Positions 17,731 through 27,604 are shown, numbered from the stretch's first letter. The stretch is DNA of 60,883 nucleotides from Burkholderiales bacterium (GCA_947451925.1 CANGAW010000011.1:1-60883); one strand, 5' to 3'. Notes: a model not told the origin generated them from the letters alone. Made by a program: numbers and translations.

Positions 17731-18644
17731 ACGCAACGTACAGACAAACGGTTAGCTTGCTATTGGAAATTGCACCGGTTGTCTTCAATACTTCCTGCTT
17801 TGCGATGAAAGGAGGAACAGCGATCAATCTTTTTGTTCAGGATATGCCGCGCCTGTCTGTCGATATTGATGTCGTGTTCTGTGATCACAGCGCAAGTCGA
17901 GATGAAGCGCTGGCCAAAATTTCGTCAGAGCTTCATCGTATTGAGTACGAAATTAAGATGATGGGCCATGAAACGAACATCAAAAAAATTAACACCGGTG
18001 AAGAAGTAAAAATATTTGTGGTGGGCCCTGATGCCCAAGTCAAAGTTGAAGTGAACTTCATCTTCCGAGGCACCGTGCTTCCCGTTGTCTTGCATTCTCT
18101 GACGGATAAAACGCAGCAGATATTTTCAACGAACATTCAAATACCAATCCTTTCCCCGGCCGAACTTTATGGCAGCAAACTGGTCGCAGCAATGGATAGA
18201 CAACATCCACGCGACCTTTTCGATGTCATGAAGATGTACGAAAGCCATGGACTGACTGAGGAAATTCTGGATTGTTTTGTGGTTTATCTCGCGGGGCACA
18301 ACAGACCCGTGCATGAGGTTTTATTTTCAAATCCTCAGCCCATCAATGAAATTTTTCATAACGAGTTCGCCGGCATGACCGCTGAAATTTTACGCATCGA
18401 TGATCTTGTTTCGACACGTTCCAGACTAATGGAAGAACTACCCGCTGCACTAACTAAAAACCATAAAGACTTCCTGCTTTCATTGGTACAAGCAAAGCCC
18501 GATTGGGATTCATTACCCTATACTCACTTAAAAAATCTCCCAGCACTGCAATGGAAGCTGAAAAATTTATCACGTCTTAAAGCCAATTATGCTGATCGGT
18601 TTGCGCTTCAACATGCTGCTTTGAAAGCACGCCTCCCACGTTAA
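17727..18644 (+). CDS. abiEii: AbiEii/AbiGii-type nucleotidyltransferase toxin
   Basis: A 305-residue protein with the nucleotidyltransferase motif GGTAIN (29-34) followed by LSVDIDVVF with Asp46 and Asp48, the metal-binding pair of the DNA polymerase-beta fold, and later ELYGSKLVAAMDRQHPRDLFDV, typical of AbiEii/AbiGii. AbiEii toxins are nucleotidyltransferases that cause growth arrest, and relatives modify tRNA ends. All core residues are present, so it looks intact. It lacks its own ribosome site and is probably translated by coupling to the antitoxin. Confidence 0.9.
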   Translation: MNATYRQTVSLLLEIAPVVFNTSCFAMKGGTAINLFVQDMPRLSVDIDVVFCDHSASRDEALAKISSELHRIEYEIKMMGHETNIKKINTGEEVKIFVVGPDAQVKVEVNFIFRGTVLPVVLHSLTDKTQQIFSTNIQIPILSPAELYGSKLVAAMDRQHPRDLFDVMKMYESHGLTEEILDCFVVYLAGHNRPVHEVLFSNPQPINEIFHNEFAGMTAEILRIDDLVSTRSRLMEELPAALTKNHKDFLLSLVQAKPDWDSLPYTHLKNLPALQWKLKNLSRLKANYADRFALQHAALKARLPR

Positions 18645-18662
18645 TCATCATTGTGATAATTG

Positions 18663-18998
18663 CTAAAAAACCAGCACCAGACCCAGACCGATTTCCAGCG
18701 CCAGACTGACCCAGTTACTGCCATCGGCAGAGCGATCAATCAGCATAGAAACGGCTCTGACTACCGCCATCACACAATAAGCGAACCCCAGCGTGGCAAA
18801 GGCAGCCGGCTGCTGCAGCCATATACAGGCGGCACCGGCGCCCAGGTAAATCGCACCCAGTGCCACCCGTGCTTCGGTGATGCCGCGGCCAGTCTCTGCG
18901 CGCAGTCCTGTTAAAGACAAAATCTTTAGCGGCGCGCATACCGCCGCCACACCAAACAATAGCGTTAGCGCCGCACTTAGCAATTGAACAGTCAGCAT
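18663..18998 (-). CDS. Small membrane protein, DUF4345-like
   Basis: 111 residues that are almost entirely hydrophobic, with about four predicted helices. The centre GRGITEARVALGAIYLGAGA resembles the conserved part of DUF4345 proteins (EIRAxxGGxxLGxG). Expected to lie in the inner membrane. No function is known. It faces the AbiEii gene convergently and is divergent from the nitronate monooxygenase gene. Confidence 0.65.
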   Translation of the reverse strand: MLTVQLLSAALTLLFGVAAVCAPLKILSLTGLRAETGRGITEARVALGAIYLGAGAACIWLQQPAAFATLGFAYCVMAVVRAVSMLIDRSADGSNWVSLALEIGLGLVLVF

Positions 18999-19129
18999 AA
19001 TAATTCCCGGGGTTTGAGAGTCGGATCAAGATGGAAAATTTGTTGTCTTGCAATTTAGCACGACCGTTTTATTCTTGCCCTATAATCGACGCTTCTGTTT
19101 TACCTATTCCCCAACCAGGAGAGCGTTTC

Positions 19130-20104
19130 ATGGCCTTGCCCGTCGCACTGCAAAATCTGAGTCTGCCCATCATTGGTTCGCCGCTCTTCATTGCCAGCGG
19201 TCCGAAACTGGTGATCGAGCAGTGCAAAGCCGGCATCGTTGGCTCTTTTCCTGCACTCAATGCCAGACCTGCTGAAATGCTCGATACCTGGCTGACCGAA
19301 ATTCAACAGGCACTGGCAGAACACAAAGCCGCGCATCCTGACGCCGTCATCGGCCCGATCGCGGTCAACCAGATCGTGCATCAATCCAATGACCGGCTGG
19401 CGCATGATGTTGAGGTCTGCGTCAAACATAAAATCCCCATCATCATTTCGTCGCTACGTGCGCCACCGAAAGAAATGCTCGATGCGATTCATAGTTACGG
19501 CGGTATTGTGCTGCATGACATCATCAGTATTCGTCACGCGCAAAAAGCGCTGGAAGCCGGCGTCGATGGTTTGATTCTGGTGGCTGCCGGTGCAGGTGGT
19601 CATGCAGGTGGCTTGTCGCCGTTTGCGCTGGTGGGTGAGATTCGCAAATTCTTTAGCGGCCCGATTGCCTTGTCCGGTTCAATCGCCACCGGCGACGCCG
19701 TGCTGGCTGCACAAGCAATGGGCGCCGACTTTGCCTACATCGGTTCGCGCTGGCTGGCCACGCAAGAAGCCAATACCAGCGAAGATTACCGGCAGGCGAT
19801 TGTGGAATCGAATGCCGCCGATGTGATCTATACCAATCTGTTTACCGGCGTGCATGGCAACTACCTGAAAAAATCCATCGTCAATGCCGGGCTCGATCCG
19901 GACAAGCTGCCTGAAGCCGATAAAACGGCGATGAATTTCGCCAGCAGCAGCGGCGCAAAAGCCTGGCGCGATATCTGGGGTGCCGGTCAGGGTGTGGGCA
20001 TGATGCATGACGTGCCGACCGTGGCCGAAGTCGTCAAGCGGCTCAAGAATGAATATGTCGCCGCGCGCGAACGCACAATGGGCAGTCCTTATCCTCACGC
20101 TTAA
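19130..20104 (+). CDS. NAD(P)H-dependent flavin oxidoreductase / nitronate monooxygenase
   Basis: AGGAGAGCGTTTC upstream fixes the ATG at 19130 and gives 324 residues. The protein is a TIM barrel of the 2-nitropropane dioxygenase family: LPIIGSPLFIASGP, VGSFPALNARPAEML, VLHDIISIRHAQKA, GVDGLILVAAGAGGHAG (FMN phosphate loop, with the catalytic His) and GADFAYIGSRWLATQEA. It would use FMN to oxidise nitronates such as propionate 3-nitronate. It is followed by a strong terminator, so it is a single-gene unit. Confidence 0.88.
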   Translation: MALPVALQNLSLPIIGSPLFIASGPKLVIEQCKAGIVGSFPALNARPAEMLDTWLTEIQQALAEHKAAHPDAVIGPIAVNQIVHQSNDRLAHDVEVCVKHKIPIIISSLRAPPKEMLDAIHSYGGIVLHDIISIRHAQKALEAGVDGLILVAAGAGGHAGGLSPFALVGEIRKFFSGPIALSGSIATGDAVLAAQAMGADFAYIGSRWLATQEANTSEDYRQAIVESNAADVIYTNLFTGVHGNYLKKSIVNAGLDPDKLPEADKTAMNFASSSGAKAWRDIWGAGQGVGMMHDVPTVAEVVKRLKNEYVAARERTMGSPYPHA

Positions 20105-20120
20105 TTTGCGTCGCCAATGA

Positions 20121-20160
20121 AAAACGGCGCAGCCTTGTACAGGCTGCGCCGTTTTTTTTA
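20121..20160. terminator. Strong bidirectional rho-independent terminator
   Basis: ACGGCGCAGCC-TTGTACA-GGCTGCGCCGT with flanking AAA and T8 runs gives a stem of at least 11 bp. Because A and T tracts flank both sides, it can serve the nitronate monooxygenase gene (plus) and the converging metallo-hydrolase gene (minus). Confidence 0.92.
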
Positions 20161-20185
20161 TTGATTTTTTCTACTGCTTGCAAGT

Positions 20186-21094
20186 TCAGGCTACATCAAC
20201 CAGAAAATCACCCTGCACGTCGCAAGCACCGGCACGTTTGAGTTGCGTCACAGCCCAGTGGGCGAGATGAATCGTGCCATAGCTGAGATAATGGGTATTG
20301 GCAGCGGACACCAAAGGAATGCCGGTCAGTAGTTTGGGCACCTCGGTGAGTTTGATTTTCTGCCGCTCCAGCAATAAAAATTTCAGCAAGACCTTGATCG
20401 CATTTTGCGCATTGCGTGTCGGGTCTGCTTCCAGATAATCGATGCGCGAATGCGCAACATCGAGCGCTTTTTTGCAGTCATTAAACGGCTTGCCATGACC
20501 GGGTATCACCACCCGCACATCCAGCTCGGCAATCATGTCGAGCGTGGCGCGTGTCTCGGCAAAACCGGCGCGCCCATCGAGTTCCGGAAAAATCACGCCA
20601 AAGCCTTTTTCCCACAAAGCGTCAGCCGAAATCAGGATGCCTTCTTTTTCACAGTACAACACCACCGAATGCGGATCGTGGCCGGGCGCGGCCAGCGCTT
20701 GCCAGTCCAGCTCGCCGAGCCGCAGCAGGTCGCCGGGCTTGATCACCTCGTCGGCAGAAAACTGGTCACACTGCTGGCCGGTGGCCTGAAAGCTCAGCTC
20801 GGTGCGCTCCCAGCGTTGCACCTTGATCATTTCGGCGGCCGGAACAAAGGTGCGCGGCTGATAGTAATCCTGCAAAATTTTATTGCCGCCGCAATGATCC
20901 GAATGCAAATGCGTGTTGTAGATCGCATCGAGCTTGCGGTCACCCAAAGCATGCTGCACCAGTTGCAGGGTTTGTTCGGCATGGCTCTTGTAGCCGGTAT
21001 CGACAATGGCGGTGCGCTCTGCACCGATGAACAAAATATTATTGGAGGAGAGCCAGCCGCGCTCCAGCACTTGCATGGAAGGAGGGAAGTTCAT
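20186..21094 (-). CDS. Metallo-beta-lactamase-fold hydrolase
   Basis: 302 residues. NTHLHSDHCGGNKIL is the HxHxDH zinc-binding motif, followed by AAPGHDPHSVVLY (third His), ISADALWEKGFGV (bridging Asp) and VVIPGHGKPF (last His). The C-terminal ~80 residues are helical, as in glyoxalase-II-like or quorum-lactonase-like proteins. The substrate is unknown. It overlaps the upstream small membrane protein gene by 4 nt (ATGA). Confidence 0.88.
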   Translation of the reverse strand: MNFPPSMQVLERGWLSSNNILFIGAERTAIVDTGYKSHAEQTLQLVQHALGDRKLDAIYNTHLHSDHCGGNKILQDYYQPRTFVPAAEMIKVQRWERTELSFQATGQQCDQFSADEVIKPGDLLRLGELDWQALAAPGHDPHSVVLYCEKEGILISADALWEKGFGVIFPELDGRAGFAETRATLDMIAELDVRVVIPGHGKPFNDCKKALDVAHSRIDYLEADPTRNAQNAIKVLLKFLLLERQKIKLTEVPKLLTGIPLVSAANTHYLSYGTIHLAHWAVTQLKRAGACDVQGDFLVDVA

Positions 21095-21561
21095 TTTTTC
21101 ATTTGAAAGGCAAGAGAGATTTTGGCGAACTCGGTCAGCAAGGCTTCGGTGCCGCCATTAAACGTATGGTAAGAGCTGCCGGTGCGCACGACCAGACGCG
21201 GCGGAAACAGCCAGCCCGCCAGAGGGATGCCTATCATTTTGGCACTGCGTACATCAGACCAGGCAACCTGCCGGTTGATGAGCCAGGTTTGCGTAATGCC
21301 ATAGTCATCAACGGTGACCGTGGAATGCAGAAAACCGTAATACGACAAGCCCAGCAAAATCGCCGCAAGCAGCAACAGCATTTGCACACCAAAACCATAA
21401 TCGAGAATCGGAAAACGCAGGACGACGCTTGCACCATAACCAGCCAGAGCCAGCGTGGTTAGTGTGGCGAGCAATTTGAACCACGGACTGTAAGCCGGCC
21501 CGCTGACCGTTTGCCGCGGATGGTAAAAAGTGGCTTGTTGTGTTGTGTGCATGGACTGCAT
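21091..21561 (-). CDS. Hypothetical membrane protein with PH-like C-terminus
   Basis: The ATG at 21561 is preferred because GGAGGGACATC precedes it; the frame extends upstream to 21633 without a ribosome site. The 156 residues contain two hydrophobic helices (~35-55 and ~60-82, LLLLAAILLGLSYYGFL), then a beta-rich domain, STVTVDDYGITQTWL, VAWSDVRSAKMIGIP, LVVRTGSSYHTF, like bacterial PH-type domains. Function unknown. Co-transcribed with the metallo-hydrolase. Confidence 0.7.
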   Translation of the reverse strand: MQSMHTTQQATFYHPRQTVSGPAYSPWFKLLATLTTLALAGYGASVVLRFPILDYGFGVQMLLLLAAILLGLSYYGFLHSTVTVDDYGITQTWLINRQVAWSDVRSAKMIGIPLAGWLFPPRLVVRTGSSYHTFNGGTEALLTEFAKISLAFQMKK

Positions 21562-21596
21562 GATGTCCCTCCAGCCCGACCGGCTGGCGGGCATTG

Positions 21597-21800
21597 TTAA
21601 AGTGAACTGCGTCGTTTGACGATCGCTGTCCACACCTGAAATTTTTCCGCTTCCGATGTGTCACTCCAATCGATGATTTCACCGATGGTGCGCCAGCAGC
21701 CCTGGCACAAACCGCTAGCCTTGTTCATCTGGCAGACGTTAATGCAAGGCGATGGCAGCGGACCGCTATGCTGCGCCGGATTGAAATGTTTCAGGTCCAT
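21597..21800 (-). CDS. DUF1289 family protein
   Basis: 67 residues with SPCINVCQMNKASGLCQGCWRTIGEI, the four-cysteine pattern (C-x3-C-x8-C-x2-C) that defines DUF1289, followed by WSDTSEAEKFQVW. The cysteines suggest a metal or Fe-S site. The start follows the thioesterase stop by 3 nt, so it belongs to the same transcript. Role unknown. Confidence 0.85.
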   Translation of the reverse strand: MDLKHFNPAQHSGPLPSPCINVCQMNKASGLCQGCWRTIGEIIDWSDTSEAEKFQVWTAIVKRRSSL

Positions 21801-21803
21801 TGC

Positions 21804-22232
21804 TTACAATCCAGCCCTTGATTTCTTGTCTGCCAGACGCAGATTGAATTTGTCCGGCGTAATGATGCAACGTTCGTGTTCACCTTCGCTGATCTTGTCC
21901 AGTCCGTCCCAGGCTTCAACCTTGAAACGAATACGCCGGCCTTCCACTGCCGTGACTTCGCCTTTGATGGTTAAGGTCATGCCCGGCGGCGTGGCTGCCA
22001 GATGCGAAAAACTCACATGCGTACCCAGACTTTGCTCACGCGGCCAATCCACATAAGGCATGATGCCGTGCGTACAAGCCAGCTCCATTAAGCCCACCAT
22101 GTAACCGGTTGCCAAAACTTCAGGCATCTCGCAAGCCAGTGGTACCTGATGAAACAAGGCCGGTACTGTGCCATGCACCGGCACCTGCGTTTGCCATTCG
22201 AAACGGATGCCTGCCTGTAGTTCCGGACTCAT
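21804..22232 (-). CDS. Acyl-CoA thioesterase, hotdog fold
   Basis: 142 residues, with AGAGGAATTTA just before the ATG. Shows the hotdog pattern: VPALFHQVPLACEMPEVLATGYMVGLMELACTHGI with the central helix, then GTHVSFSHLAATPPGMTLTIKGEVTAVEGRRIRFKVEAWDG. The sequence resembles fluoroacetyl-CoA-thioesterase-like proteins, which hydrolyse short acyl-CoAs. It lies just downstream of HMG-CoA lyase and may remove stray acyl-CoA in the leucine catabolic block. Confidence 0.8.
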   Translation of the reverse strand: MSPELQAGIRFEWQTQVPVHGTVPALFHQVPLACEMPEVLATGYMVGLMELACTHGIMPYVDWPREQSLGTHVSFSHLAATPPGMTLTIKGEVTAVEGRRIRFKVEAWDGLDKISEGEHERCIITPDKFNLRLADKKSRAGL

Positions 22233-22261
22233 TAAATTCCTCTTCTAAAAATCAAACGGAT

Positions 22262-23173
22262 TTAATCTGCACGACGCGCAGCGATTGCATTGCCCGCACG
22301 ACTGGCCGCTTTACGCCCCAGATGCCGAGAAATAAATTGACCCGCATCGACGACTGCTGGCAAATCAATACCCGTCTGAATACCCAAGCCTTGCAGCAGA
22401 TACAGCACATCTTCGGTAGCCACATTGCCAGTCGCACCCTTGGCATAAGGACAGCCGCCCAGACCGGCAACAGAAGAATGAAAAATAGCCACGCCCACTT
22501 CAAGCGCCGCATAAATATTGGTCAGCGCCTGACCATAGGTGTCATGAAAATGACCGGCCAGACGCGCAATCGGAAAATCACGCGCCACGCGTGCGAACAC
22601 CTGCTGTACTTGTGCGGCCGTACCCACACCAATGGTGTCGGCAATATCAATTTCATCGCAACCCAGATCCTGCATGCGGGCCACGACATCCGCCACCGCA
22701 TCCGGCGACACGGCGCCCTGATAAGGACAACCAAAGGCGCAACTGATGCTGCCGCGCAGACGCAAGCCCTGCTCCTTGGCGGCTACGGCTACCACACGAA
22801 AACGCTCTATCGATTCCGCAATCGAGCAGTTGATATTTTTTTGCGAGAAGGCTTCGGACGCCGCACCAAAAATCACCACCTCGTCAGCGCGAGCGGCCAG
22901 TGCGGCCTGCAAGCCCTGCATGTTGGGCACCAGCGCGGAATAAACCACGCCGCTTTTGCGTGTAATTTTTTCCATCACTTCGGTGGAGGTCGCCATCTGC
23001 GGCACCCACTTCGGCGACACAAAAGAAGCGGCTTCTATGTTTTGAAAACCGGCCGCGGTCAGCTGGTTGATCAACGCCACTTTAATGTCAGGCGCAATGA
23101 TTTCTTTTTCATTTTGCAGCCCGTCACGGGGGCCGACTTCTACGATCTTGACTGCTGCCGGCAAGCCTTTCAT
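22262..23173 (-). CDS. liuE: Hydroxymethylglutaryl-CoA lyase
   Basis: 303 residues of the DRE-TIM aldolase family: VEVGPRDGLQNEKE at the N-terminus (catalytic Arg and Asp), the barrel metal-site HFHDTYGQALTNI, and the C-terminal GLGGCPYAKGATGNVATEDV with the catalytic Cys. It splits HMG-CoA into acetoacetate and acetyl-CoA, the last step of leucine degradation. The ATG overlaps the liuD stop (ATGA), so the two are coupled. Confidence 0.94.
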   Translation of the reverse strand: MKGLPAAVKIVEVGPRDGLQNEKEIIAPDIKVALINQLTAAGFQNIEAASFVSPKWVPQMATSTEVMEKITRKSGVVYSALVPNMQGLQAALAARADEVVIFGAASEAFSQKNINCSIAESIERFRVVAVAAKEQGLRLRGSISCAFGCPYQGAVSPDAVADVVARMQDLGCDEIDIADTIGVGTAAQVQQVFARVARDFPIARLAGHFHDTYGQALTNIYAALEVGVAIFHSSVAGLGGCPYAKGATGNVATEDVLYLLQGLGIQTGIDLPAVVDAGQFISRHLGRKAASRAGNAIAARRAD

Positions 23174-25161
23174 GCCGCCTCCGTCATGCTGAAGCTCAGT
23201 AGGGGCGCCCCTTCGGCCACCTGGTCGCCAACGGCATATAACAATTCAGCCACGGTGCCGTCAGCGGGTGCGTTGATGGTGTGCTCCATTTTCATGGCTT
23301 CCATAATCAGCAGCGGCGTGCCCTGCACCACCTCGGCACCAGCGGCCACTAACAAGGCCACAATTTTGCCGGGCATGGGCGCTGTCAGACGACCTCCCTC
23401 GACTTCTGCTTCGCCAGCGTGGGCAATCGGATCGCGCCAGCGCAAGGGCCAGTGCTGGCCACCATGAAACACATGAAAAAATTCCTGCTCGCGTACTACC
23501 GAACCCAACACTGCCTTGCCATTAAGGCGCAGGGCGACAGCGGCGCCGTCAAAACGGGCGTCCTGCAAGCTCAGTGTTTCAGGGCCATCGCGCAAGGCCA
23601 CACCCTCTGGCAGGTACTGCAAACTCAGCTCGGCCACACCGGCGTCATTGGAAAATTGCAGGCCGCGTTGCCATTGTCCGTTCATGCGCCAGCCGGAGGT
23701 TTGCGCCCATGGATCTGGCTCGGTACTGGACTCGCTGTGCAGCAGCGTGGCCACGGCCAGTGCCAGCGCGGCCTGCGGTGCGGGCTGTACGGGTGGAAAC
23801 AACACGTCGTGATAACGCTCGATCAAACCGGTGTCCAGATCGGCGGTTGCAAACGGGCCGCATTGAATCAGGCGCGAAAGAAAAGCCACATTGGTCGCCA
23901 GCCCCACCACCTGAAATTCAGCCAGCGCCTGTGCCATGCGTGACAAGGCTTGCTCGCGGTCTTCGCCCCAGACAATGAGTTTGGCAATCATGGGATCATA
24001 AAACGGCGAGATCGCATCCCCTTCGCGCACACCCGAATCAATCCGCACCGAGGCGCCCGTTTCAAAATGCACAGCCTGTGGCGTGCGCAGATACTGCAAG
24101 CTGCCAATCGAAGGCAGAAAACCCTTCTCCGGATTTTCCGCATAAATGCGCGCTTCAATTGCATGACCATGCAAAGTCAGTTCATGCTGTTTTTTTGGCA
24201 GCGGCAAACCGAAGGCTACCTGCAACTGCCAGGCCACCAGATCGGTGCCGGTCACCATCTCCGTCACCGGGTGCTCTACCTGCAGACGCGTATTCATTTC
24301 CATGAAATAGAAACTGCCGTCCTGATTGGCAATGAATTCCACCGTACCTGCGCCAACATAAGAGACGGCCTTGGCCGCTGCAATGGCCGCGTCGCTCATG
24401 GCCTGGCGGCGTTCAGCCGTCATGCCCGGCGCAGGCGCTTCTTCCAGAACTTTCTGGTGCCTTCTTTGCACCGAACAATCGCGCTCGAACAAGCTCACGC
24501 AATCACCAAAGCTGTCGGCAAAAACCTGAATTTCAATATGGCGCGGACGCTGCAGATATTTTTCCAGCAGCACCCGGTCGTCGCCAAAACTATTGATCGC
24601 TTCACGCTGGCAGGACGCTAAGGCCGCTTTGAAATCGGCACTAGATTCAACAATGCGCATGCCCTTGCCACCGCCACCGGCACTGGCTTTCAGCAATACC
24701 GGATAGCCAATCTTGTCGGCTTCCTTCTGTAAAAAATCTGCGTCCTGATTTTCGCCGTGATAACCCGGCACTAGTGGCACACCCGCTTTTTCCATCAGTG
24801 ACTTGGCAGCAGACTTGGAACCCATCGCACGAATTGCGGAGGCTGGCGGGCCAATGAATACCAGCCCGGCCTTGGCACAGGCCACAGCGAAGGCTTCGTT
24901 TTCCGATAAAAATCCATAACCGGGATGAATCGCCTGCGCGCCGGTTGCCAGTGCCGCATCAATGATGCGCGCCCCATTCAGATAACTTTCCTTGGCTGCA
25001 GCCGGACCGATGGCCACCGCTTCATCGCAGCTCATCACATGGCGCGCATTGGCGTCGGCTTCGGAATACACCGCCACCGTCTGAATGCCGAGACGCCGCG
25101 CCGTTGCTGCCACCCGGCAGGCGATTTCACCGCGGTTGGCAATGAGGATTTTTTTGAACAT
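23170..25161 (-). CDS. liuD: Methylcrotonyl-CoA carboxylase biotin-containing alpha subunit
   Basis: 663 residues in the usual order: biotin carboxylase N-domain (KILIANRGEIACRVAATARR), ATP-grasp (ASAGGGGKGMRIV, HIEIQVFAD, FMEMNTRLQVEHPVTE), C-domain, a linker domain, and a biotinyl domain ending in EAMKMEHTI with the biotin-accepting Lys at ~624. Together with the beta subunit at 27604 it carboxylates 3-methylcrotonyl-CoA. The block (liuA, liuB, liuE and LiuR) makes MCC more likely than propionyl- or acetyl-CoA carboxylase. bioB and bioA lie between the two subunit genes. Confidence 0.92.
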   Translation of the reverse strand: MFKKILIANRGEIACRVAATARRLGIQTVAVYSEADANARHVMSCDEAVAIGPAAAKESYLNGARIIDAALATGAQAIHPGYGFLSENEAFAVACAKAGLVFIGPPASAIRAMGSKSAAKSLMEKAGVPLVPGYHGENQDADFLQKEADKIGYPVLLKASAGGGGKGMRIVESSADFKAALASCQREAINSFGDDRVLLEKYLQRPRHIEIQVFADSFGDCVSLFERDCSVQRRHQKVLEEAPAPGMTAERRQAMSDAAIAAAKAVSYVGAGTVEFIANQDGSFYFMEMNTRLQVEHPVTEMVTGTDLVAWQLQVAFGLPLPKKQHELTLHGHAIEARIYAENPEKGFLPSIGSLQYLRTPQAVHFETGASVRIDSGVREGDAISPFYDPMIAKLIVWGEDREQALSRMAQALAEFQVVGLATNVAFLSRLIQCGPFATADLDTGLIERYHDVLFPPVQPAPQAALALAVATLLHSESSTEPDPWAQTSGWRMNGQWQRGLQFSNDAGVAELSLQYLPEGVALRDGPETLSLQDARFDGAAVALRLNGKAVLGSVVREQEFFHVFHGGQHWPLRWRDPIAHAGEAEVEGGRLTAPMPGKIVALLVAAGAEVVQGTPLLIMEAMKMEHTINAPADGTVAELLYAVGDQVAEGAPLLSFSMTEAA

Positions 25162-25218
25162 GGGCGTGGCACTCCACTAATTATTTTTGCTGCACGGGAT
25201 GAACGAGTAAAGCCGCCA

Positions 25219-25240
25219 AGTCCCAGCCTGCGCCGGGACT
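25219..25240. repeat. Degenerate copy of dispersed palindromic repeat
   Basis: AAGTCCCAGCCTGCGCCGGGACT keeps GTCCC and GGGAC arms around the CAGCCTGCGCCGG core shared with copies at 9445 and 30781. It occupies the 96-bp gap between bioB and liuD. Confidence 0.55.
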
Positions 25241-25257
25241 CAATCTCTGCTGATGAA

Positions 25258-26268
25258 CTACGACAAGGCCTTCTTGCCACGCATACCCAGTCGGGCCAGC
25301 AAAGCCTGATCATCTTCCACTTCAGGGTTGCCCGTTACCAGCAGCTTGTCGCCATAAAAAATCGAATTGGCGCCGGCCAGATAACAGAGCGCCTGCACGC
25401 CTTCGCCCAGTTGGCGGCGACCGGCTGACAAACGCACCCGGGCTTTAGGCATGGTGATGCGTGCCACCGCAATGGTGCGCACAAACTCCAGCGGATCGAG
25501 TGCTTCGGCGTCAGCCAGTGGCGTGCCTTCAACGGCCACCAGATGATTGACTGGCACCGATTCCGGGTAAGGATTCAGATTGGCCAGCTGCGCAATCAGG
25601 CCGGCGCGCTGCATGCGCGACTCGCCCATGCCCACAATGCCGCCGCAGCAGACTTTCAGGCCAGCGTGACGTACATGGCCCAGAGTGTCGAGCCGGTCCT
25701 GATAATCGCGGGTGGTAATGACGTCGCCATAAAATTCGGGCGCGGTGTCGAGGTTGTGATTGTAAAAATCCAGCCCCGCGTCTTTCAGGCGCTCAGCTTG
25801 CGCTTCTTGCAGCATGCCCAGTGTGGCGCAGGTTTCCATGCCCAGCGCCTTGACCGCTTTGACCATTTCTTCGACCGCATCCAGATCACGGTCTTTCGGT
25901 GAACGCCACGCAGCGCCCATGCAAAAGCGGGTAGCGCCCGCGTCCTTGGCAGCTTGCGCAGCGAGCACCACTTCTTCAACCGGCAGCATTTTTTGCGCAG
26001 TCACGCCGGTGTCATAGCGCGCCGCTTGCGGGCAATAGCCACAGTCTTCGGGGCAGCCTCCGGTCTTGATCGACAGCAGTGTGGCGAGTTCAATTTCATT
26101 GGCATCGAAATGCTCGCGATGCACTTGCTGCGCACGCCACAGCAAATCATTGAAGGGCAAGGCAAACAGTGCAGCAACATCGGCAACAGGCCAGACTTCA
26201 TTGGCCGCAGCGACGGCAGCGACTTTGTTGGCGGCAGCGTGAAAAGCAATCGGGTGAGACGACATCAT
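25258..26268 (-). CDS. bioB: Biotin synthase
   Basis: AAAGGATTG precedes the ATG at 26268, giving 336 residues (a TTG one codon upstream is less likely). The radical-SAM motif sits in [16 protein letters not shown] (C-x3-C-x2-C). Further family motifs are [24 protein letters not shown] and [10 protein letters not shown] (Arg near the [2Fe-2S] cluster). It inserts sulfur into dethiobiotin. The gene lies between the two MCC subunit genes and follows bioA by 7 nt; bioF and bioD are not in the window. Confidence 0.96.
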   Translation of the reverse strand: MMSSHPIAFHAAANKVAAVAAANEVWPVADVAALFALPFNDLLWRAQQVHREHFDANEIELATLLSIKTGGCPEDCGYCPQAARYDTGVTAQKMLPVEEVVLAAQAAKDAGATRFCMGAAWRSPKDRDLDAVEEMVKAVKALGMETCATLGMLQEAQAERLKDAGLDFYNHNLDTAPEFYGDVITTRDYQDRLDTLGHVRHAGLKVCCGGIVGMGESRMQRAGLIAQLANLNPYPESVPVNHLVAVEGTPLADAEALDPLEFVRTIAVARITMPKARVRLSAGRRQLGEGVQALCYLAGANSIFYGDKLLVTGNPEVEDDQALLARLGMRGKKALS

Positions 26269-26275
26269 CAATCCT

Positions 26276-27604
26276 TTAACGTAAAGTGTGTTCCAGCACA
26301 GTCAATGTGCGTGTAGCGAGCAAGGCAATTTCTTCATCGCTCAAAATATAGGGTGGCATCATATAAACAGTGTTGCCAATCGGGCGCAGCAGTAATTCCT
26401 GTTGCAGCGCCTCGGTAAAAAACCGGCGGGCAAAACCTTCTGCTTGTGCGGGCTGGGCATCGAACGCGAAAATCATCCCCTGCCGGCGGAAATTTTTTAC
26501 CTGCGGATGCTGTGCAATCGGGGCTAACGCAGCCTCTAATTTATCACCCCGCACCCGGTTCATCGCCAGCACATTGTCTTCGTCAAAAATGGCCAGCGTC
26601 GCCAGCGCAGCACGACAGGCCAGCGGATTGCCGGTGTAAGAATGCGAATGCAAAAAACCGCGGGCAACATCGGCATGATAAAACGCCTGATAAATTTCCT
26701 CGCGCGTCATCACCAGCGACAGCGGTAAATAGCCACCGCTAATGCCTTTGGACAGACATAAAAAATCCGGCCAGATGGCTGCCTGTTCACAGGCAAAAAA
26801 GCTGCCGGTGCGCCCGCAACCCACGGCGATTTCGTCCGCAATCAGATGCACGCCAAATTCGTCGCACAAGGCGCGCACCAACTGCAAATACACAGGGTCA
26901 TGCATGGCCATGCCGCTTGCGCATTGCACCAGCGGCTCAACGATCACGGCCGCAATATGGCCGGCACGTGCCTCCAGTAATTGCCGCAAATCCTGCGCGG
27001 CGTGGCGTGCAACATCGGCCGCAGTTTCGCCTGCCTGTGCTTGTCTGGCGTCTGGCGACGCCACCACATGCGCGCGCTGCAACAGCGGCCCGTAAGCCTC
27101 GCGAAACAACGCCACGTCGGTGACTGCCAATGCGCCTATGGTCTCGCCATGATAACTGCCTGAGAGGCAGACAAATTCCTGCTTGTCCGGCTGACCCAGA
27201 TTGCGCCAGGCGTGAAAGCTCATCTTCAGCGCAATCTCGACCGCCGACGCACCATCGGACGCATAGAAGCAATGCCCCAGCACACCACCAGTGCGGGCGG
27301 CGAGTTGCTCGGATAATTGCACTACCGGCTCATGTGTAAAGCCGGCCAGCATCGCATGCTCGAGTTTGTCGAGCTGGTCTTTCAGGGCGGCGTTAATGCG
27401 GGCATTGGCGTGACCGAATAAATTCACCCACCATGAACTGATCGCGTCCAGATAACGGCGGCCCTCATGATCCATCAGCCAGGCACCACGGCCGTGACTG
27501 ATCGCCACTAAGGGCATCGTTTCGTGATGCTGCATTTGCGTGCAGGGATGCCAGACGCTGTGCAGACTGCGGGCAACCCAATCGTTTTGTGCGGCAGTGT
27601 TCAT
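26276..27604 (-). CDS. bioA: Adenosylmethionine-8-amino-7-oxononanoate aminotransferase
   Basis: 442 residues of class III aminotransferase type: [17 protein letters not shown] at the N-terminus is diagnostic of BioA, followed by [47 protein letters not shown] and [14 protein letters not shown] with the PLP-binding Lys. It makes 7,8-diaminopelargonate in biotin synthesis. The ATG overlaps the liuB stop by one base (TAATG) with CAGGATG upstream, so it is translated in the liu transcript. Confidence 0.95.
   Translation of the reverse strand: MNTAAQNDWVARSLHSVWHPCTQMQHHETMPLVAISHGRGAWLMDHEGRRYLDAISSWWVNLFGHANARINAALKDQLDKLEHAMLAGFTHEPVVQLSEQLAARTGGVLGHCFYASDGASAVEIALKMSFHAWRNLGQPDKQEFVCLSGSYHGETIGALAVTDVALFREAYGPLLQRAHVVASPDARQAQAGETAADVARHAAQDLRQLLEARAGHIAAVIVEPLVQCASGMAMHDPVYLQLVRALCDEFGVHLIADEIAVGCGRTGSFFACEQAAIWPDFLCLSKGISGGYLPLSLVMTREEIYQAFYHADVARGFLHSHSYTGNPLACRAALATLAIFDEDNVLAMNRVRGDKLEAALAPIAQHPQVKNFRRQGMIFAFDAQPAQAEGFARRFFTEALQQELLLRPIGNTVYMMPPYILSDEEIALLATRTLTVLEHTLR

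Noticed and set aside
22109..23467. Long plus-strand frame opposite liuE/liuD.
   Set aside because: Antisense to genes with clear catalytic motifs; no signature of its own.
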